From the NCBI RefSeq assembly GCF_038396675.1, contig NC_088934.1, positions 33,105,001 to 33,169,000 on the forward strand: DNA of 64,000 nucleotides. The letters are read 5' to 3'. The stretch is from Hydra vulgaris. Taxonomy: Eukaryota; Cnidaria; Hydrozoa; Anthoathecata; Hydridae. Numbering within the stretch: position 1 is the stretch's first letter; every line of letters begins with the position of its first letter. Position numbers and translations under genes: made by a program. This document shows, piece after piece, positions 11,773 through 23,850 of this stretch. The notes beneath the pieces are model-generated. The model was not told where the DNA came from. It was given only the letters and a program-made list of their open reading frames with translations, and made no database searches.

Positions 11773-13551
11773 ATGAGCGATAGTAAAGAAAGCTGTATAG
11801 ATGGTGAAATTTGTACCAGTAAAGAACTTTTAAGTAATAGCAATGACAATTTATTTGATGAAGGCACAAAAACTTTAAAAAAAAGTATTGCAAAAATATT
11901 ATTTTAAACAAATATAAATATATCAAGTGGTAAGAGTTTCTTATTTTAATTTTTATGGAGACTTCGGTTTTGATGGCGATGAATATGTTGATGGTGGTGA
12001 TGGTAATGTTTTAGATGATTGGATTTTTAATTTATGAGACGACCACGACTCTAATGTTGTTCAGTTTACTGGTGAATCATGACTAAAGCACTTAATTTCA
12101 CCAGAATCTAATTATAATGATTTTTTTTACACCTGAAATTTTGAAAAACATAGTTACTTTTACTAATAATTAAACTGAATCGCAGATTCAAAATAATCAA
12201 GAACATTTATCAACCAACATCAAAAAGGCATAAACGGATAAAAGAGGGAAAATCAATCTTTTAGAGATAAGAGCATTCCTTGAAGTTGTAATCAACATCA
12301 TCTTATCAAAAAAGCTAACCTTAAACTGTATTGGAATATAATTCATCCTTGTGCATCTACTCCTTGGTTTGTTACCCACTTCAATCGTAACCAGTTCCAA
12401 CTTTTGCTTAAATTTCTTCATTTTACAGACATCCAAGTGCCAGATAAACAATCACTAAATAATATTTATAAAGTTCAGTTTTTAGTTGAACATTTTAACA
12501 ACAAATTTCTTTGTTATCATTATCCACACAGAGACATTTCTATAGATGAGAGTATGGTTAGCTTCAAAGAAAAGACACCACATCTGCGTCAATATATGCC
12601 AAACATACGTCATTCTTGCTTTGGGATTAAATTATGGTGAGTTTCAGACAGCACCATTAGTTGTTTAAGGCAATTTAAAATTTATAAATAAAGTAAAACA
12701 CCCAGATGAACAGTAGCAATTGCATATGGTGTGATTTTTAGTTTAGTATTCCTTTCTCGCCAAGCTAATTTCCTCCATCAAGGTCATCGTATTGATATTA
12801 GCAATTATTATACTTCTCCTCAACTGCTTTTAGATCTGTATGCTTATCAGACTACTGCAACAGGGACAGTGAGAGTCAACAGGAAAGGCCTATCAGAAAT
12901 CTGCATTAAAATAAAATTAAAAAACAAGGAGACTTGCCAACATAGAAAACCCTGTGGCATACCAAAATGGTAAAAAAAAATCTATTGCTAAATATCTACA
13001 GTTGCCAAAGCAGGTTTAACTGAATTGTGTAACAGATATGGGTGGTGTGGATTAGGGTGATGTATAGCTCTATGTGTACTTATCAGAGCGTAAAACAATA
13101 AAGTGAACAATAAAAGTTAGTTTTTTTCTATTTGGAAGGGCAATATTAAATAACTATTTGGTAGGGCAATATTAAATAACTATTTGGTAGGGTAATATTA
13201 AATAACTATATATTGTATAAACTCAATACAAATGGACAGCTAATGTCAATGATAAATTTTATTATGGCAAGAGTGGAAAGTTAAGCAGGAGTTTATGTTC
13301 CAGTGAAAGTAATTTCAAAAAGACGAACATTTAGAGAGACTGAAGTAGCTAGAATTTTAATTGTCCCATACCAAATTCCCCAACATACTGCAAACAACAA
13401 TCCATTATATGGTCAGAATCTTGTAAAAATTTGTGCAGGAAAAATAATAAAATATGCAGCTGGACACCAAACTTGTGTCCGCACAAGTTTGTAGTTTTAG
13501 TGATGTGGTGTTGGACTGTGCCCAGCCTGTTTTTCTAATTACCACAAATAA
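11773..13551 (+). pseudogene. piggyBac-type transposase, heavily decayed
   Basis: From an ATG at 11773 (MSDSKESCIDGE) the piggyBac order can be followed. There is an acidic N-terminus with FGFDGDEYVDGGDGN (about 11965), a KRIKEGKSIF block (12230), PWFVTHFNRNQFQLLLKFLHF (12355-12425) and DISIDESMVSF (12530-12565; first catalytic D present). Then HRIDISNYYTSPQLLLDLY reads S where piggyBac has the second D of DNYYTS. GTVRVNRKGL follows, then MGGVD at 13038-13052 with the third D, immediately followed by a TAG. The C-terminal cysteine-rich domain survives in CGVGLCPACFSNYHK and ends at a TAA (13549-13551). Many stops and frameshifts, a 26-bp triplication at 13128-13205 and the lost Asp show a dead copy. 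Confidence 0.88.
13128..13205. repeat. 26-bp direct repeat, three copies
   Basis: Three consecutive 26-bp units (CTATTTGGWAGGGYAATATTAAATAA form) lie inside the piggyBac remnant. One unit matches the piggyBac segment LFGRAILNNY, so the array grew from transposase coding sequence. The unit length is not a multiple of three, which adds to the frame disruption. Confidence 0.9.
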
Positions 13552-14170
13552 CGGTTGTCCATTAACTTCATTAAACTGCCTTTAATTCTATATAACCTTC
13601 AAAAAACTAAATTTCAAAAAAAGTTGTTTAGTTTGTTTTTCCTTATGTTTTTTTCCAATTTTTCTTTCCCCGTTATTTTTTAGTTGAATTTTTCTGAACA
13701 TCATATGGATTTTATCAAACGCTCGAAGGGTTAAAACAGTTAAATTGGACGTCAGTTAAACCGTAGCTTAGAGTTTTAAATAAGACTTTTTGCATATAAC
13801 CATTTAAATGCTAGAGTATTCTATTTTAGCCTATTGCAATCGTTATAACAACCTTAATTAAGCGACTTAAATTACTAATAATAATAAGAAACTCGTTTAG
13901 AAAAGCCTAGAAACTAAACGTCAAGTGGAGTATTATTATTTAGACTAGAAAGTCCGAACCAGTAATACAGATCATGTAGACTTGATACGCACCTCTCACT
14001 CATTCTTTATTTGTTTTCAAAAAAGTTACAGAAAATGGTAGAAAGTAGTGATCTTAGCATCATTAGAGATCTTTATTAACATTTCCTCTTGCATTTTTTG
14101 AGTATTATATGCACATTTCTTAACGCAGTGGATTTATTAAAACTTGACTTAATTGATTATTTTGGCACCT
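13552..14170. other. Intergenic, no gene recognised
   Basis: No supported frame. A GACGTCAGTTAAACCG stretch near 13750 and a mildly repeated AAACTCGTTTAGAAA segment near 13890 are seen. This is the flank between the piggyBac remnant and the LINE 3' end. Confidence 0.55.
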
Positions 14171-17100
14171 ATAGTAATAGTAATAGTAATATATTTAAAT
14201 AAGTCCTCGTAGATAAAATGACAAATAATTAAAAACCAAACAAACAAAACCAACAAATTATACAAAAATTTATGGTTTTTGAAATATAAACTTTAAGTAA
14301 AAAAAAAAAAAAGCAATTGTTATTCATAGGAAGTAAGTTGATAAAAAATTGGGAAAGGGGAAAAAAGATTGTTTTCATTTAATTAAAGTTTACATCTATG
14401 ACAAATAGCATCTAAAAAGCCAATACTTGTAGCTGCTAAAGCACGAATTAATTAATAAACGTGCAGCTCATCTTCAGTAAAAGATGTACTGTTTGCAGCT
14501 GGAGAAAAAAAATACTTGTCAATTCTATTCTTAAATGCGTTAACTGACGGAACCTTTTTGCATGCTGAGTCAGCATTGCTAACGGCAAGTTATTCCAATC
14601 ATTGACAATACGATTTGTAAAATAATTGTGACGAGCATTATTATATGTGAATTCACGCATTAGGACGTTGGAAGATGATCTGCGAATTAGTGGATTATGC
14701 CAATTGATACTCTCAAAACTGTTTTTTTGCTTAAACTGTTGGATTAAGTCGCCACGTCTCCTGCGAGTTTCCAAAGTAATAAAATTGAGCCGACAACACC
14801 TTTCAGCGTAAGGTAATCCTATTAAATCATGAGGTACTTTTGTTGTTTTGTGCTGAATTTTTTCGATTTCTTTGATGTCACCTTTTAAGTAAGGACACCA
14901 TACCGGAATAGCGAATTCCAGGTGCGGCCTAACATACGTAGTGTATAACTTACTCCAAACTTTCATATCTCTTGATATGAATGTTTTTTTTAATAGGCCA
15001 AGTATCATATTCGCTTTACGTGTTGCAACCTGTATGTGTTGATTCCATTTTAGATCATTATATATGAAGATACCCAGGTCCCTCTCAATATCCGTTGCCT
15101 CAAGAGTAAGTGATGTATTTCCATCATTCATTACATATTCATAATTACTATTTCTATAACCAAGGTGTATAACTTTACATTTTGGAACATTTAATTCCAT
15201 CAGCCATTCCTTTGACCATTCTGTGACAATGTTTAAATCATTCTGTAGGATCAGGCGATCAGCATCGTAAAACTCAGGTCTTATTTCTTGTTTAGTATCG
15301 TCGGCATAGATTTTATGAACTGGTTTTAATTTATCCGTTAAGTCGTTTACATAAATGATAAATAATGTTGGACCAAGTACAGACCCTTGAGGAACTCCGC
15401 TTAGAACATCGGTCCAGTCGTTAGAGTGTTCACCTAAAACAGTTCGCTGTTTTCTACTAATCAATTGCCATTAATCCCATATGCTTTCAATTTATGAAGT
15501 ATTCTACGGTGAGAAACTTTATCAAACGGTTTCGTGAAGTCCAAAAATGCAATATCGACAAAATTTCTTTTACTTAACGCTTTCTTGATGTAGTCGACAC
15601 TCTCCAATAAGTTAGATGTGCATCCTTTTTTGGACATAAATCCATGTTGATTATGTGAGTTGCAGCTCTTTTTTTCAAGATATTTAGTTATCTGTTCCCT
15701 GATAATCTTTTCCATTTCTTTACATGGAGCTTATGCGATAGACACTGGTCTGTAATTAGCGGCATCAAGACGACTTCCTTTTTTAAACAAAAGTAAAGTA
15801 AGAGGGTAAGTCATTTGAGCTGCGCATTCTTTAAGTACCTTTGGACTAATGTTATCAGCACCAATAGATTTATTCGGGTTCAAACCTTTCAAACAAGCTA
15901 GCGTCGCTTCAAAATTAATAGTTATATCGCCTAAGTCTTCTTGATAATGCCTTCTCTCAAAAATAGGTAACTGACTACTTTTATTATAATCAACAACAAC
16001 TGATTTGAAGTGCTCGTTAAATTTGTTTGCGATATGTATTCCCTCTGTTAACGTTTCACCTTTTGCATCAGATATAGCACTAATAGGTACATGAATAGCC
16101 TGTTGCGCCTTAGCATAAGCCTACACCCTTTTAGGATTACTTTTATCTGATGCTAGTTGTGCTTCAAATACTCGAACACGACGTTTACATGCTTTCTGCA
16201 CTTGGCTTCTTAGTTTCCTATATTCACGAATAAGTGTCGCTGATCGCCAGTTAGTCGCAAATAAGTAATTGCCCAGTTGTTTTTTTGCTTTATCATAGCC
16301 AGTACCTCCTTATTCATCCACGGCGCATTACGGGTGGTATGGACTTTTTTTAACGAAATAAATTGCTTGCTGAGTTTATTATATTTATTGCAGAAAAGTT
16401 CATAGCACTCATTAGTGTTTTTATTTTCAAATAATTGCTTCCAGTTAGTTTCCATAATCTTTTTACCGAAATTTATATAGTCACCTTTACTAAATTCATT
16501 TTTTTTGTTTGAGAAAGTAGTCTCATTTTTAGAAAGGACGACATAATCCCAACTTAATATGCGATGACCTTGTGACGAATTACCTTACGGCAGAGAGCTA
16601 GATAAGTTGATTACTCTTGTTGATAAGTCTGTAATATTTAAATCCAAAATGTTTTTTGCTTTACCATTAGACGCTTCGAATGTTGAGAAATCAACTAATT
16701 GTTCTAGGTTATGATTAGCCAAAGTATCAAGAAAAACACTTGCCGCACTATTTTGACCACTTAGTAATTCGATCTTGTCATCATCGTGCCATTTGATATC
16801 CGGAAAGTTGAAATCACCTGCTAGTAACATACAACTATACGCTTTTCTATCAACAGCTTGCTAAGCCAATATAATTGTTTTATTTATATCATTTATATTT
16901 GATAAAGGTGGTCTATAGACAAAACCAATAAGAACAATTTCGTTACCGATTTTAATTTCACACCACATTTGTTCGGAGTTGCTGTTGTTTAAGATCTCTC
17001 TTAGATGACGATCAGATACCTCATTCACGACTAGATCACGCTTGATGTAGATAGCAACACCTCCACCGTGACTAATTCGATTTTTCTTTACTATTGAGTA

Positions 17101-17345
17101 GTTGTTCAATTGAGAAGCAGATATTTCAGTAAATCATGTCTCAGAAATAAAGATTAAATCACACATGTTTATGTCACAAAGAGCAGATAATTCGTTCATT
17201 TTATCCAGATTAAGAGAAGTTTCGTTAGTATAAAAACATTTTTAAAATGTATTTTTAGGGTTACGTTTAGCAGATTTTATTTTTGTATTTAATGTATTTA
17301 AATAAATATTTGCAGGTAAACACTTTGATTCATTGTGTTTTTGCA
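14171..17345 (-). mobile_element. L2/CR1-type LINE, nearly full ORF2, minus strand
   Basis: The 3' end is marked by a short tandem repeat (ATAGTAATAGTAATAGTAAT on the plus strand at 14171-14192), as in L2/CR1 elements that end in microsatellite-like repeats instead of poly(A). The coding part (endonuclease then reverse transcriptase) runs right to left from about 17345. No promoter or complete ORF1 is recognisable to the right, so the copy is probably 5'-truncated. The element lies between intergenic sequence on both sides. Confidence 0.8.
14448..17345 (-). pseudogene. LINE endonuclease-reverse transcriptase, frameshifted
   Basis: From the right: an APE-type endonuclease with DLIFISET (about 17145), GGGVAIYIKRDL (17050), GFVYRPPL (16920) and LLAGDFNFPDIKW (16830-16780). 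A linker with APWMNKEVLAMIK (16330) follows, then the reverse transcriptase: AFLDFTKPFDKVSHRR (15555-15500), LSGVPQGSVLGPTLF (15400-15350) and the catalytic KIYADDTK (15310-15290). The C-terminal region includes YVRPHLEFAIPVWCPYLK (14940-14880) and FTNRIVNDWNNLPLA (14610-14570). Stop codons and frameshifts occur at about 17115, 16850, 16580, 16120, 15720 and 15465. Several breaks look like single-base events, so the copy is of intermediate age. The YADD box is intact. Confidence 0.92.
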
Positions 17346-18426
17346 ATTCTGGCTTCTTGTGCATCTCTCCATTTCATGAAAGGATGCTTTTTACGTCCAT
17401 TGATTTCAACTTCCTGTGAGACATCAATGCATCGCAATTTATCGCTGCGGATATAATATCAAAGCTGTAGTTTCATCGTCTATTTATTGCCTTTTTTAAC
17501 TTGAGGCTTTGAAAGTTTGTTCTGTTTTGTTAGTTACGTCAGGTGTTGGCAATTTATTTTAATTAGAGACACTTTTTCCTTAAATAATTTTTAAAAAACT
17601 TACCGAGAGCCGCAAGGATGTTAGTGTAAAAAACTAAAAATTATTGTCAACAACCTAATATTTTATAATATTCGATCATATTTTAATGTTTAATATGCCT
17701 TTTTTTTTCATATTGTAAATAAATAATAAAACCAAAAAGTTGAATAAAAATGAACAAAAAGGTTTTAGAGACTTATTTCGCTAGTATGGGTGAGTCAAAA
17801 ATTACAAAGCAAGTTTTTCCTTTCTGAGCTCTGTAAAACGATTTGCAAAAGAATCTTTTTTTTATATAGAGCAGCCAAAAAATACTTAGTTTTAATAACA
17901 CTTCTTTCTTCTTGATGCTTTTTCAAACAGAAGAAATGAATTGAATTTTATTGCTAATATTTCAAAATAACTCAGGTATTTAACTTTAAATAGAAACTTT
18001 ATATTCCAAAATCAAATGTACAGTATTTCAAGACCTTCATTATCTTATTGAGGTTGTAAAGATGAACTGTTTAACTCCGTTGAACCATGGTTTACCTTTG
18101 GGTATTTAAAAGCATTTGACGACAAAAATAGTTTTTATATCAATACAGTGACCAAAATATCCTTTAGATAACCAACTCTTAACCAAAATATTCTTCATAA
18201 TTTCAGGGTTTAACGTAGTAAGATTAGTTTTCATTTCTAATACACTTTTCACACTAATGATATTTTATGATTAAGCATTACTTCAAATTTACAGTTTTTA
18301 AATACAATTTTGAAATTTTTGCGTGCAAAATTTATTTACGCTTTTTTGCAGAACACAGAACTCAGTGTTTAAGCAATACTGTATAAATAATTACGTTTTA
18401 TTTTTATTTCTTTTTTCATTTTTATA
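17346..18426. other. Intergenic, no gene recognised
   Basis: A short plus frame from the ATG at about 17750 (MNKKVLETYFASMGE, stop after 26 codons) is too short to call. The minus strand at 17400-17520 may still be LINE sequence (KPELQKHNESK runs into the endonuclease). Otherwise AT-rich filler. Confidence 0.45.
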
Positions 18427-18600
18427 GGGTGCTCCTTGAAAACTTATCGTTCTTATCATAGATCATTTCAAAGAAGCATTTTACTTGGAAGTTCACGCCT
18501 CCTTCTTTACCAATGTCGCTCATTGGGCTAGAGCCGGTGTAAAACCACAAAACTCTTGGTTCTGAGCCAGAACTCTAATCTGGTGCGTACTTTGTTTTAA
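18427..18600 (-). repeat. SINE copy, body part
   Basis: Read on the minus strand it carries GGTAAAGAAGGAGGCGTGAACTTCC and then AAGTAAAATGCTTCTTTGA...GATAAGAACG. The same blocks, with a few changes, occur in the copies at 34976-35165 and (first block only) 19192-19290, which define the family. A clear tRNA-like head is not visible in this copy. Confidence 0.65.
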
Positions 18601-19191
18601 TATAATTCTATTTAACTTCATTATTTCATGGCATTAAAATAAAAGTATATATAATTCGGATAAGTTGAAGAGTCACATAATTTAGATAAAAAGCCTTACG
18701 TCATCTTTATTTTATTTAATAGTGTGGCAAAATTTAAAAACAAAAATTATATATATTTAACTCTAAAGTGAGCAGTTATATGTTAATATCTGCCAACCAA
18801 CTATTTATTTCAGCATTTATCCGGGTCATATTAGAAAAATACGGAAAATAACACCTGTACAATAAAAGATGAGACTGACTTTAAATTTCAATAAAAACTT
18901 AAACACTTTATAAAAAAGGATTTTTGATAAGTAAAATATGCAGAATAACACCATATTTTTGAATTTAATCAAATCTGGTAATGTATCAGTTTTCGTACAA
19001 CATTTAGGTCAAGTTACTGGCAAAATAATAAATCCGAGGCTTGAGGCTTGATATATCATTTGCAACCATCCAATCTTGAACACATCCCGCTTAAGCAATT
19101 CCCCAAAATCTTCTCGCAATTTTGCTTGATTGTCTTTTTTTGAAAAAATGGTATCTTTTGGATTTTCAGCCAATTTGTTAACGAATTAAGC
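18601..19191. other. Intergenic, no gene recognised
   Basis: AT-rich; no supported frame or structure. Confidence 0.6.
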
Positions 19192-19290
19192 GGCCGTGGC
19201 GCAGTGGTTAGAACGCTTGGTTTAGAAGCAGGAGATCCAGGTTCGTAACGAACTCTGGACATACTTTCGCGTCACGGTAAGGAAGGAGAA
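19192..19290 (+). repeat. tRNA-derived SINE, 5' head
   Basis: The head resembles a tRNA: GGCCGTGGCGCAGTGGTTAG with an A box TGGCGCAGTGG at 19197-19207, and a B-box-like GGTTCGTAACG at 19240-19250, about 33 bases later. After the head comes ACGGTAAGGAAGGAG (19275-19289), the start of the SINE body found in the copies at 18427 and 34976. The copy stops there and runs into A-rich sequence. It is not a functional tRNA because acceptor and T stems do not close. Confidence 0.72.
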
Positions 19291-19800
19291 AAATTTTAAA
19301 ATTAGTATAGTGAATGTTGCCAAATCGAGCTTAAAGAAGTACTTGGTTTCCCAATAAAATTTATTAATAAAAAGTTGCAAGCTTTTTTAAACAATTTTTT
19401 AAGTAGATTTTAGTTTTTAAGTAGATTTTAGTTTATTGCTTTGTCAGAAGAAACAATGTAAATTGATGTGACTTCTTGTGGGGAGAGCCATCAAATTTTT
19501 TATTTAACGTCATACAATTGCAACGTCATATAACAATGTCAAATTTTGATTATTTGAGTAGTATGTATTATTACCAGTCAGTGATTTGACAAAGTAAAGT
19601 GAGACTTATCGTCAATAATAAATTCACGATATTTTGTAGATATTTTGTGTATCTATATAGAGGTATATTCATAACTTATGCTTCATAAATTTCTATAGAA
19701 AATTCAAAAAATGTTAGCTTAATTTCATAAAAGTTTAATAAATTAAAAAAATCTAATTGAGTCTCTGGTGAATATAATAATTAACTAACCTAAGCTTTGT
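19291..19800. other. Intergenic, no gene recognised
   Basis: AT-rich; one direct repeat TTAAGTAGATTTTAGTTT near 19399-19432. No coding signal. Confidence 0.6.
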
Positions 19801-21100
19801 TAAGGTTTTATTGCTGCTTCCACCATACCACTCTTTAAATATTTCTATTAAATTTTCACGAACCTTAGATTGATTTGTCCGATAGTCACTTATAGACTTC
19901 GCAATAACCTGATTTTTTTCACTAAACTAAACTAAAAAAAGCATACATTTCCTTTTTTAAATATTGTGGATGTTGTGTCACATCCAAACCAAGCATGAAT
20001 AAAGAGTAAATATTCTTTCATGCTTCCAATATTAAACTGGCAATCTTTGAAAACTCCCGCAATTTTTAACGTGTTCTTATAAAAATATTATTTCAAATAC
20101 CTCTATTTTCCAAGTGTCACCAGCAACTGCGACTATTTTTGAATGTTTTGATAGCTCTAACAGTAGTTCTACAATTTTAGTGTCAGCATCAAATATGCCC
20201 TTTCTGTAAAACAGTGCCCAAAATGATATCAGTGCCATTTTTATTGTGCGTGTTTGAAAAAAAGTATTATTGTGAATATAAAACAACAATGTTTTTTTAT
20301 GCTTATTTTGCTAGATGAAGTTTGTATAAATCTTCTTGTATGCTTATTTGATTTAGTTTCTATCTGTTTGTAGCCATTAATATTATAATAGCAGTTCCGT
20401 AGTTTTTCCTGTTATATGTTAGATATGTTTTTGCTGAATCACCAAATTGTATCCCTTTTATCCAATGTATGCGGCGTAACAGTGCACTTCCATCAACATT
20501 AAATATACAACTTGTCAAATCCAGATTTGATAATATGTTAATTTCTTTTAGCAATGTTTTCCTTAAAGATAATATATCAACTTTTCGCATTAGATTTTGC
20601 ATTAATAAAGACAGTGGAGAAGTTGTCAACTCATACATAAAGTATTAATCAACACTTTATTCTCTCTTCGCTATAGCTGATTATCTTATAGATAAAATAG
20701 TTGAGTTCAAACAAACGGATTTTTTATTGCTCGTTTTAACAGTGTTCGTTAATAAATTGAGTGCTTTTATTTGATTGAGTCTTCTTATTTTTGCATTTGG
20801 CAACAGCAAGTTATCAAGACCTTTGTTAATTCTAAGACCTATATTCTTAGCTTCTTCACAACTTTTCTCATCTTTATCAATAACTGAGATAACTCCTCTT
20901 AATAAAGAATGTAAATGTGTGTCTTCAAATGAAAATGGATTTCTAGCATCCAGACAGCTTACAAAGCCGTCAAAGTTTTTGAAGTCTTAAAATCTTTTTG
21001 TAAACCCTATTTCAATATGTGCTTCACTTTATTGAATAAATGTTCAAGACATTTTAGTCATTGTGTCATGCACTGCAGCACTGAAGAGTAAACTTAATAC
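19801..21100 (-). pseudogene. Mobile-element-linked protein with FEN1/PIN-nuclease-like motifs, decayed
   Basis: The family order can be read right to left. LRGVISVIDKD..CEEAKNIGLRIN occurs at 20910-20840. At 20638-20360 come YELTTSPLSLL, a basic MRKVDILSLRK, then CIFNVDGSALLRRIHW (DG at 20489-20497) and TYNRKNYGTAIII. DADTKIVELLLELSKH is at about 20190-20145, VAVAGDTWKIEV at about 20130-20095, and IHAWFGCDTTS at 19968-20000. The order D-G, D-A-D, G-D-T-D-L-like, G-C-D parallels the acidic motifs of FEN1/XPG-type 5' nucleases (inference; I do not know a published name). In the third motif the expected second acid (D-T-D) is W here. Frameshifts occur at about 20350, 20075 and 20000. No TIR or other transposase domain is found nearby. 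Confidence 0.55.
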
Positions 21101-22809
21101 ACGCTAACATACCCAAAGATTTCTAACGCTAACCTTTAACCCTCTGCCTCTTGTTAGCCACCGTTACTATTTATACTTCGCATCAAAGTCTGCTCTATAG
21201 TCAGATCTGTTCATAATCCAGCCCAGAATCTATCGGATCTTCTTACAATATAAAGACATCTATGAAATTTTAGTACAACCATAAGCCCATACCACTTTGA
21301 CCCTCATGAACAAATTTTAATACACGAAGTGTCATAAAAGATTCCCAAGGCATTACTTTCTTAATGAAACTATTTTGTTTTTTGTTTTGGATTTCTAATA
21401 ATACTTGCGCCACACTTTAAAAGTTAATTTTTTTCATATTTTGAGTTTTTAAAGGCAATAAGCGCGAATAGAAATTTACAAATCATTAACTATATAATAA
21501 CGTCATTACCAAGAATAGAAGATTTTTTATCTATTTGGTGGTATTTTAAAAACGCACAACTTCGTTATGAAATTAAAAAAACGTGATTTTTAAACACAAT
21601 AGCGTTGATGCCCGATACACAGCAATTAAAAATTTGTTATATTCTTTTGATCTGATACAGTTCACCCACTTCAAGCCCTGGCTATTTTTTAAAGAGGGTT
21701 TGTGCAAGATTATCTAAGTTTCATGGGCGACCATTATTCTTGTTAACCTGCTGCCATCATGTTGGAGAGCTTAATATAGCCGAAACCATAAATAAAACTG
21801 TTAAGCAGGAGAACAAACTATTTATATCATAAAACCGTAAAAGGTTAAAAATTATATAAACATGAAACTATTTACTTTACAATACCTTTTTGCAAAAACA
21901 AAATATATAATATATAAGTATATAATATATAAATATATAAGTTTCTGATTTTAGAATTATTTATATAGAGACTTTTTGAGAAGTGCAGATATTATTGTGA
22001 ACTTGCGGAAAAAAATCAGACCATTAGGTAAAAATTAACAAATTTGACTTTTCGTATTTTTTAATTTTTTATCAGACTATTAGGTAAAAATTAACAAATA
22101 TCAAATTCAATGCTGTTTCACACGCCTTGAATTTCATGAAATTCAAGTTGCATTTCTCTAACTTCAGACAGTTTTTTGTTCTGAGTAATAAATTACACAA
22201 AGAGATCAATAAAATGGCTGATTAAATTTCTCTCTCCTGGGCATCGTGAGTTTTCTTATTTTGCAATTTTTAAAGTAAAACTTAAATTCAAAAATTTTGA
22301 TATTTTAGTCTTATTATTAAGGAATAATTTATGTCATAAAAGTAACAAATTGTTTAAAAAACGATGGTTTGCAAAATGATTAAGTCAGATGTATAATACA
22401 AAGAAAATAACTCGAAGCCAGTATTTTTTTCCACTGACAGACTTTTCTTAAAATTTGTAGAAATATAATGAAATTAATAGAAAAGTACTTTGATTTTATG
22501 TTGTCAAAACTAAATGTAATAAGTTTTTAGTAGTGTCATTTTAAACCTTATTTTATTTAAATTGAATTATTTTTAGCTCACATTTTTAAAATCAACGAGA
22601 CAATTGACAGATGTATATTAAAAATAAGCCTACTGCAGAGGTGAAATTCAAATCATAGTAAATCCATATGAGGTGTTTGATTTCACCAGACTACTGGTTA
22701 ATTTTTTATTATTCTTGGTTATAGTTTTAAAAAATGCTTGCAGATGAGACTCTCTCAGACTTTTTTGAAACAATGAATTTTAAAACTTTTAAAATCATTC
22801 AAAGTTGCT

Positions 22810-23100
22810 AACAACTCATCACCTAGTAAACACACAAACGTCTATTAAACGTCAAAATAACATTTCGATAAAACGTCCAGATTCGGTCAATTGTCCGTTT
22901 AGAATGAAATCCAGATTAACGTTTAGAGTTTTTAGACAAACGTCCATTAAACGTCTTTATTCAAACGTATTTTAGACGTCTACTAGGATAGGATTATTTT
23001 ACGCATATAAAGCGTTTAGATATTGTCTAATTTACGTATAAATCTAGTCTAATTAATGTGTATAAAGCGTTTAGATTTAGTCTAACTAAACGTTTATTAA
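22810..23100. repeat. AACGTC-rich subterminal-type repeat region
   Basis: Between 22836 and 22985 the hexamer AACGTC or its close variants occurs about eight times at 15-30-bp spacing. It is followed by two copies of a GCGTTTAGATWTNGTCTAA segment (about 23012 and 23067). Similar spacing of GACGTC motifs marks the ends of the TIR element at 37463-42364, so this may be the end of a related non-autonomous element. The boundaries are not visible. Confidence 0.5.
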
Positions 23101-23344
23101 ATTTATTAGATTTTGTCTAATTGTTTCTTTGATTTAGTTAACGCAATTTCAATTTATTAAAGTTTTAAAACTTATATAAACTAAAATTATGTTATAACTT
23201 TTTAATTTTATATGAGTAATAGAAGCTATATAAGTCCTTAAATTTAAAAATAAGATATAGTTATAAAAGTAATGAAATTTATAAATAAGTTTTCAGGGGC
23301 GGATACAGGATTTTTTGTGGGTATTGCCTGTTCTTTTTCGAGTT

Positions 23345-23424
23345 ATATAGTCGGCGATAATTTTTTGTGAATCCTTCCCCGGGCCAGCGGGGAAGGGGTG
23401 GTGCAAAAAATATCGCCGACTGTA
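23345..23424. repeat. GC-richer fold-back, about 35-bp arms
   Basis: TATAGTCGGCGATAATTTTTTG on the left pairs with CAAAAAATATCGCCGACTGTA on the right. The inner part CCTTCCCC pairs with GGGGAAGG across GGGCCAGC. The centre is far richer in G and C than its surroundings. A CAGGGGCGGATACAGG string 50 bp to the left suggests a non-autonomous hAT-like element, but the second end was not found. Confidence 0.6.
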
Positions 23425-23640
23425 TTTTGACAATTTGTCATCAAAGCGGCATCAGTACTTTATTATTCCTTACTTGGCATTGTTCTCAATTACCCATATA
23501 AAACGAAACTAAAAAAAATGTTGCCTTGGCTATTCTGTTCATGAATTAGACATTTTTTACTTGTCTAACTTATTTAACGAAGTGCACCAACGAGGAGGTA
23601 AGCTATAGGAATTTGAAATCCATTCGTAAACTGTCATTTG

Positions 23641-23850
23641 GCCTATGGTTAGCCCTCCATTTCTGAATTCTTTCCTTTTCTTGATAGACAGTTAGTGTAA
23701 AGTATTCGTATTAATGCCTTAGGTTTCCCTCCATTTTTGGATTCTAACATTTTATTGATAGGCAGTTAATATAAAGTATTAATATTGTTGCCTAAGGTTG
23801 GCTACCCATTTTTGGATTCTTTCCTTTTTTTGATAGACAGTTATGCTAAA
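23641..23850. repeat. Tandem repeat, about 75-bp unit, 2.8 copies
   Basis: Units begin at 23641, 23716 and 23790 with GCCTWWGGTTN. They share CCATTTTTGGATTCT, TGATAGACAGTTA and TAAAGTATTNNTATT in the same order, with roughly 80 percent visible identity. Confidence 0.8.

Noticed and set aside
19056-19262. 68-codon minus frame
   Set aside because: Antisense of the SINE head; the tRNA-like structure explains the open frame.
19192-19265. Functional tRNA gene
   Set aside because: A and B boxes are present, but the acceptor and T stems do not pair and the sequence continues into a SINE body.
20775-20990. Plus-strand 71-codon ORF
   Set aside because: The minus strand gives the conserved block of the FEN-like family; the plus frame is its shadow.
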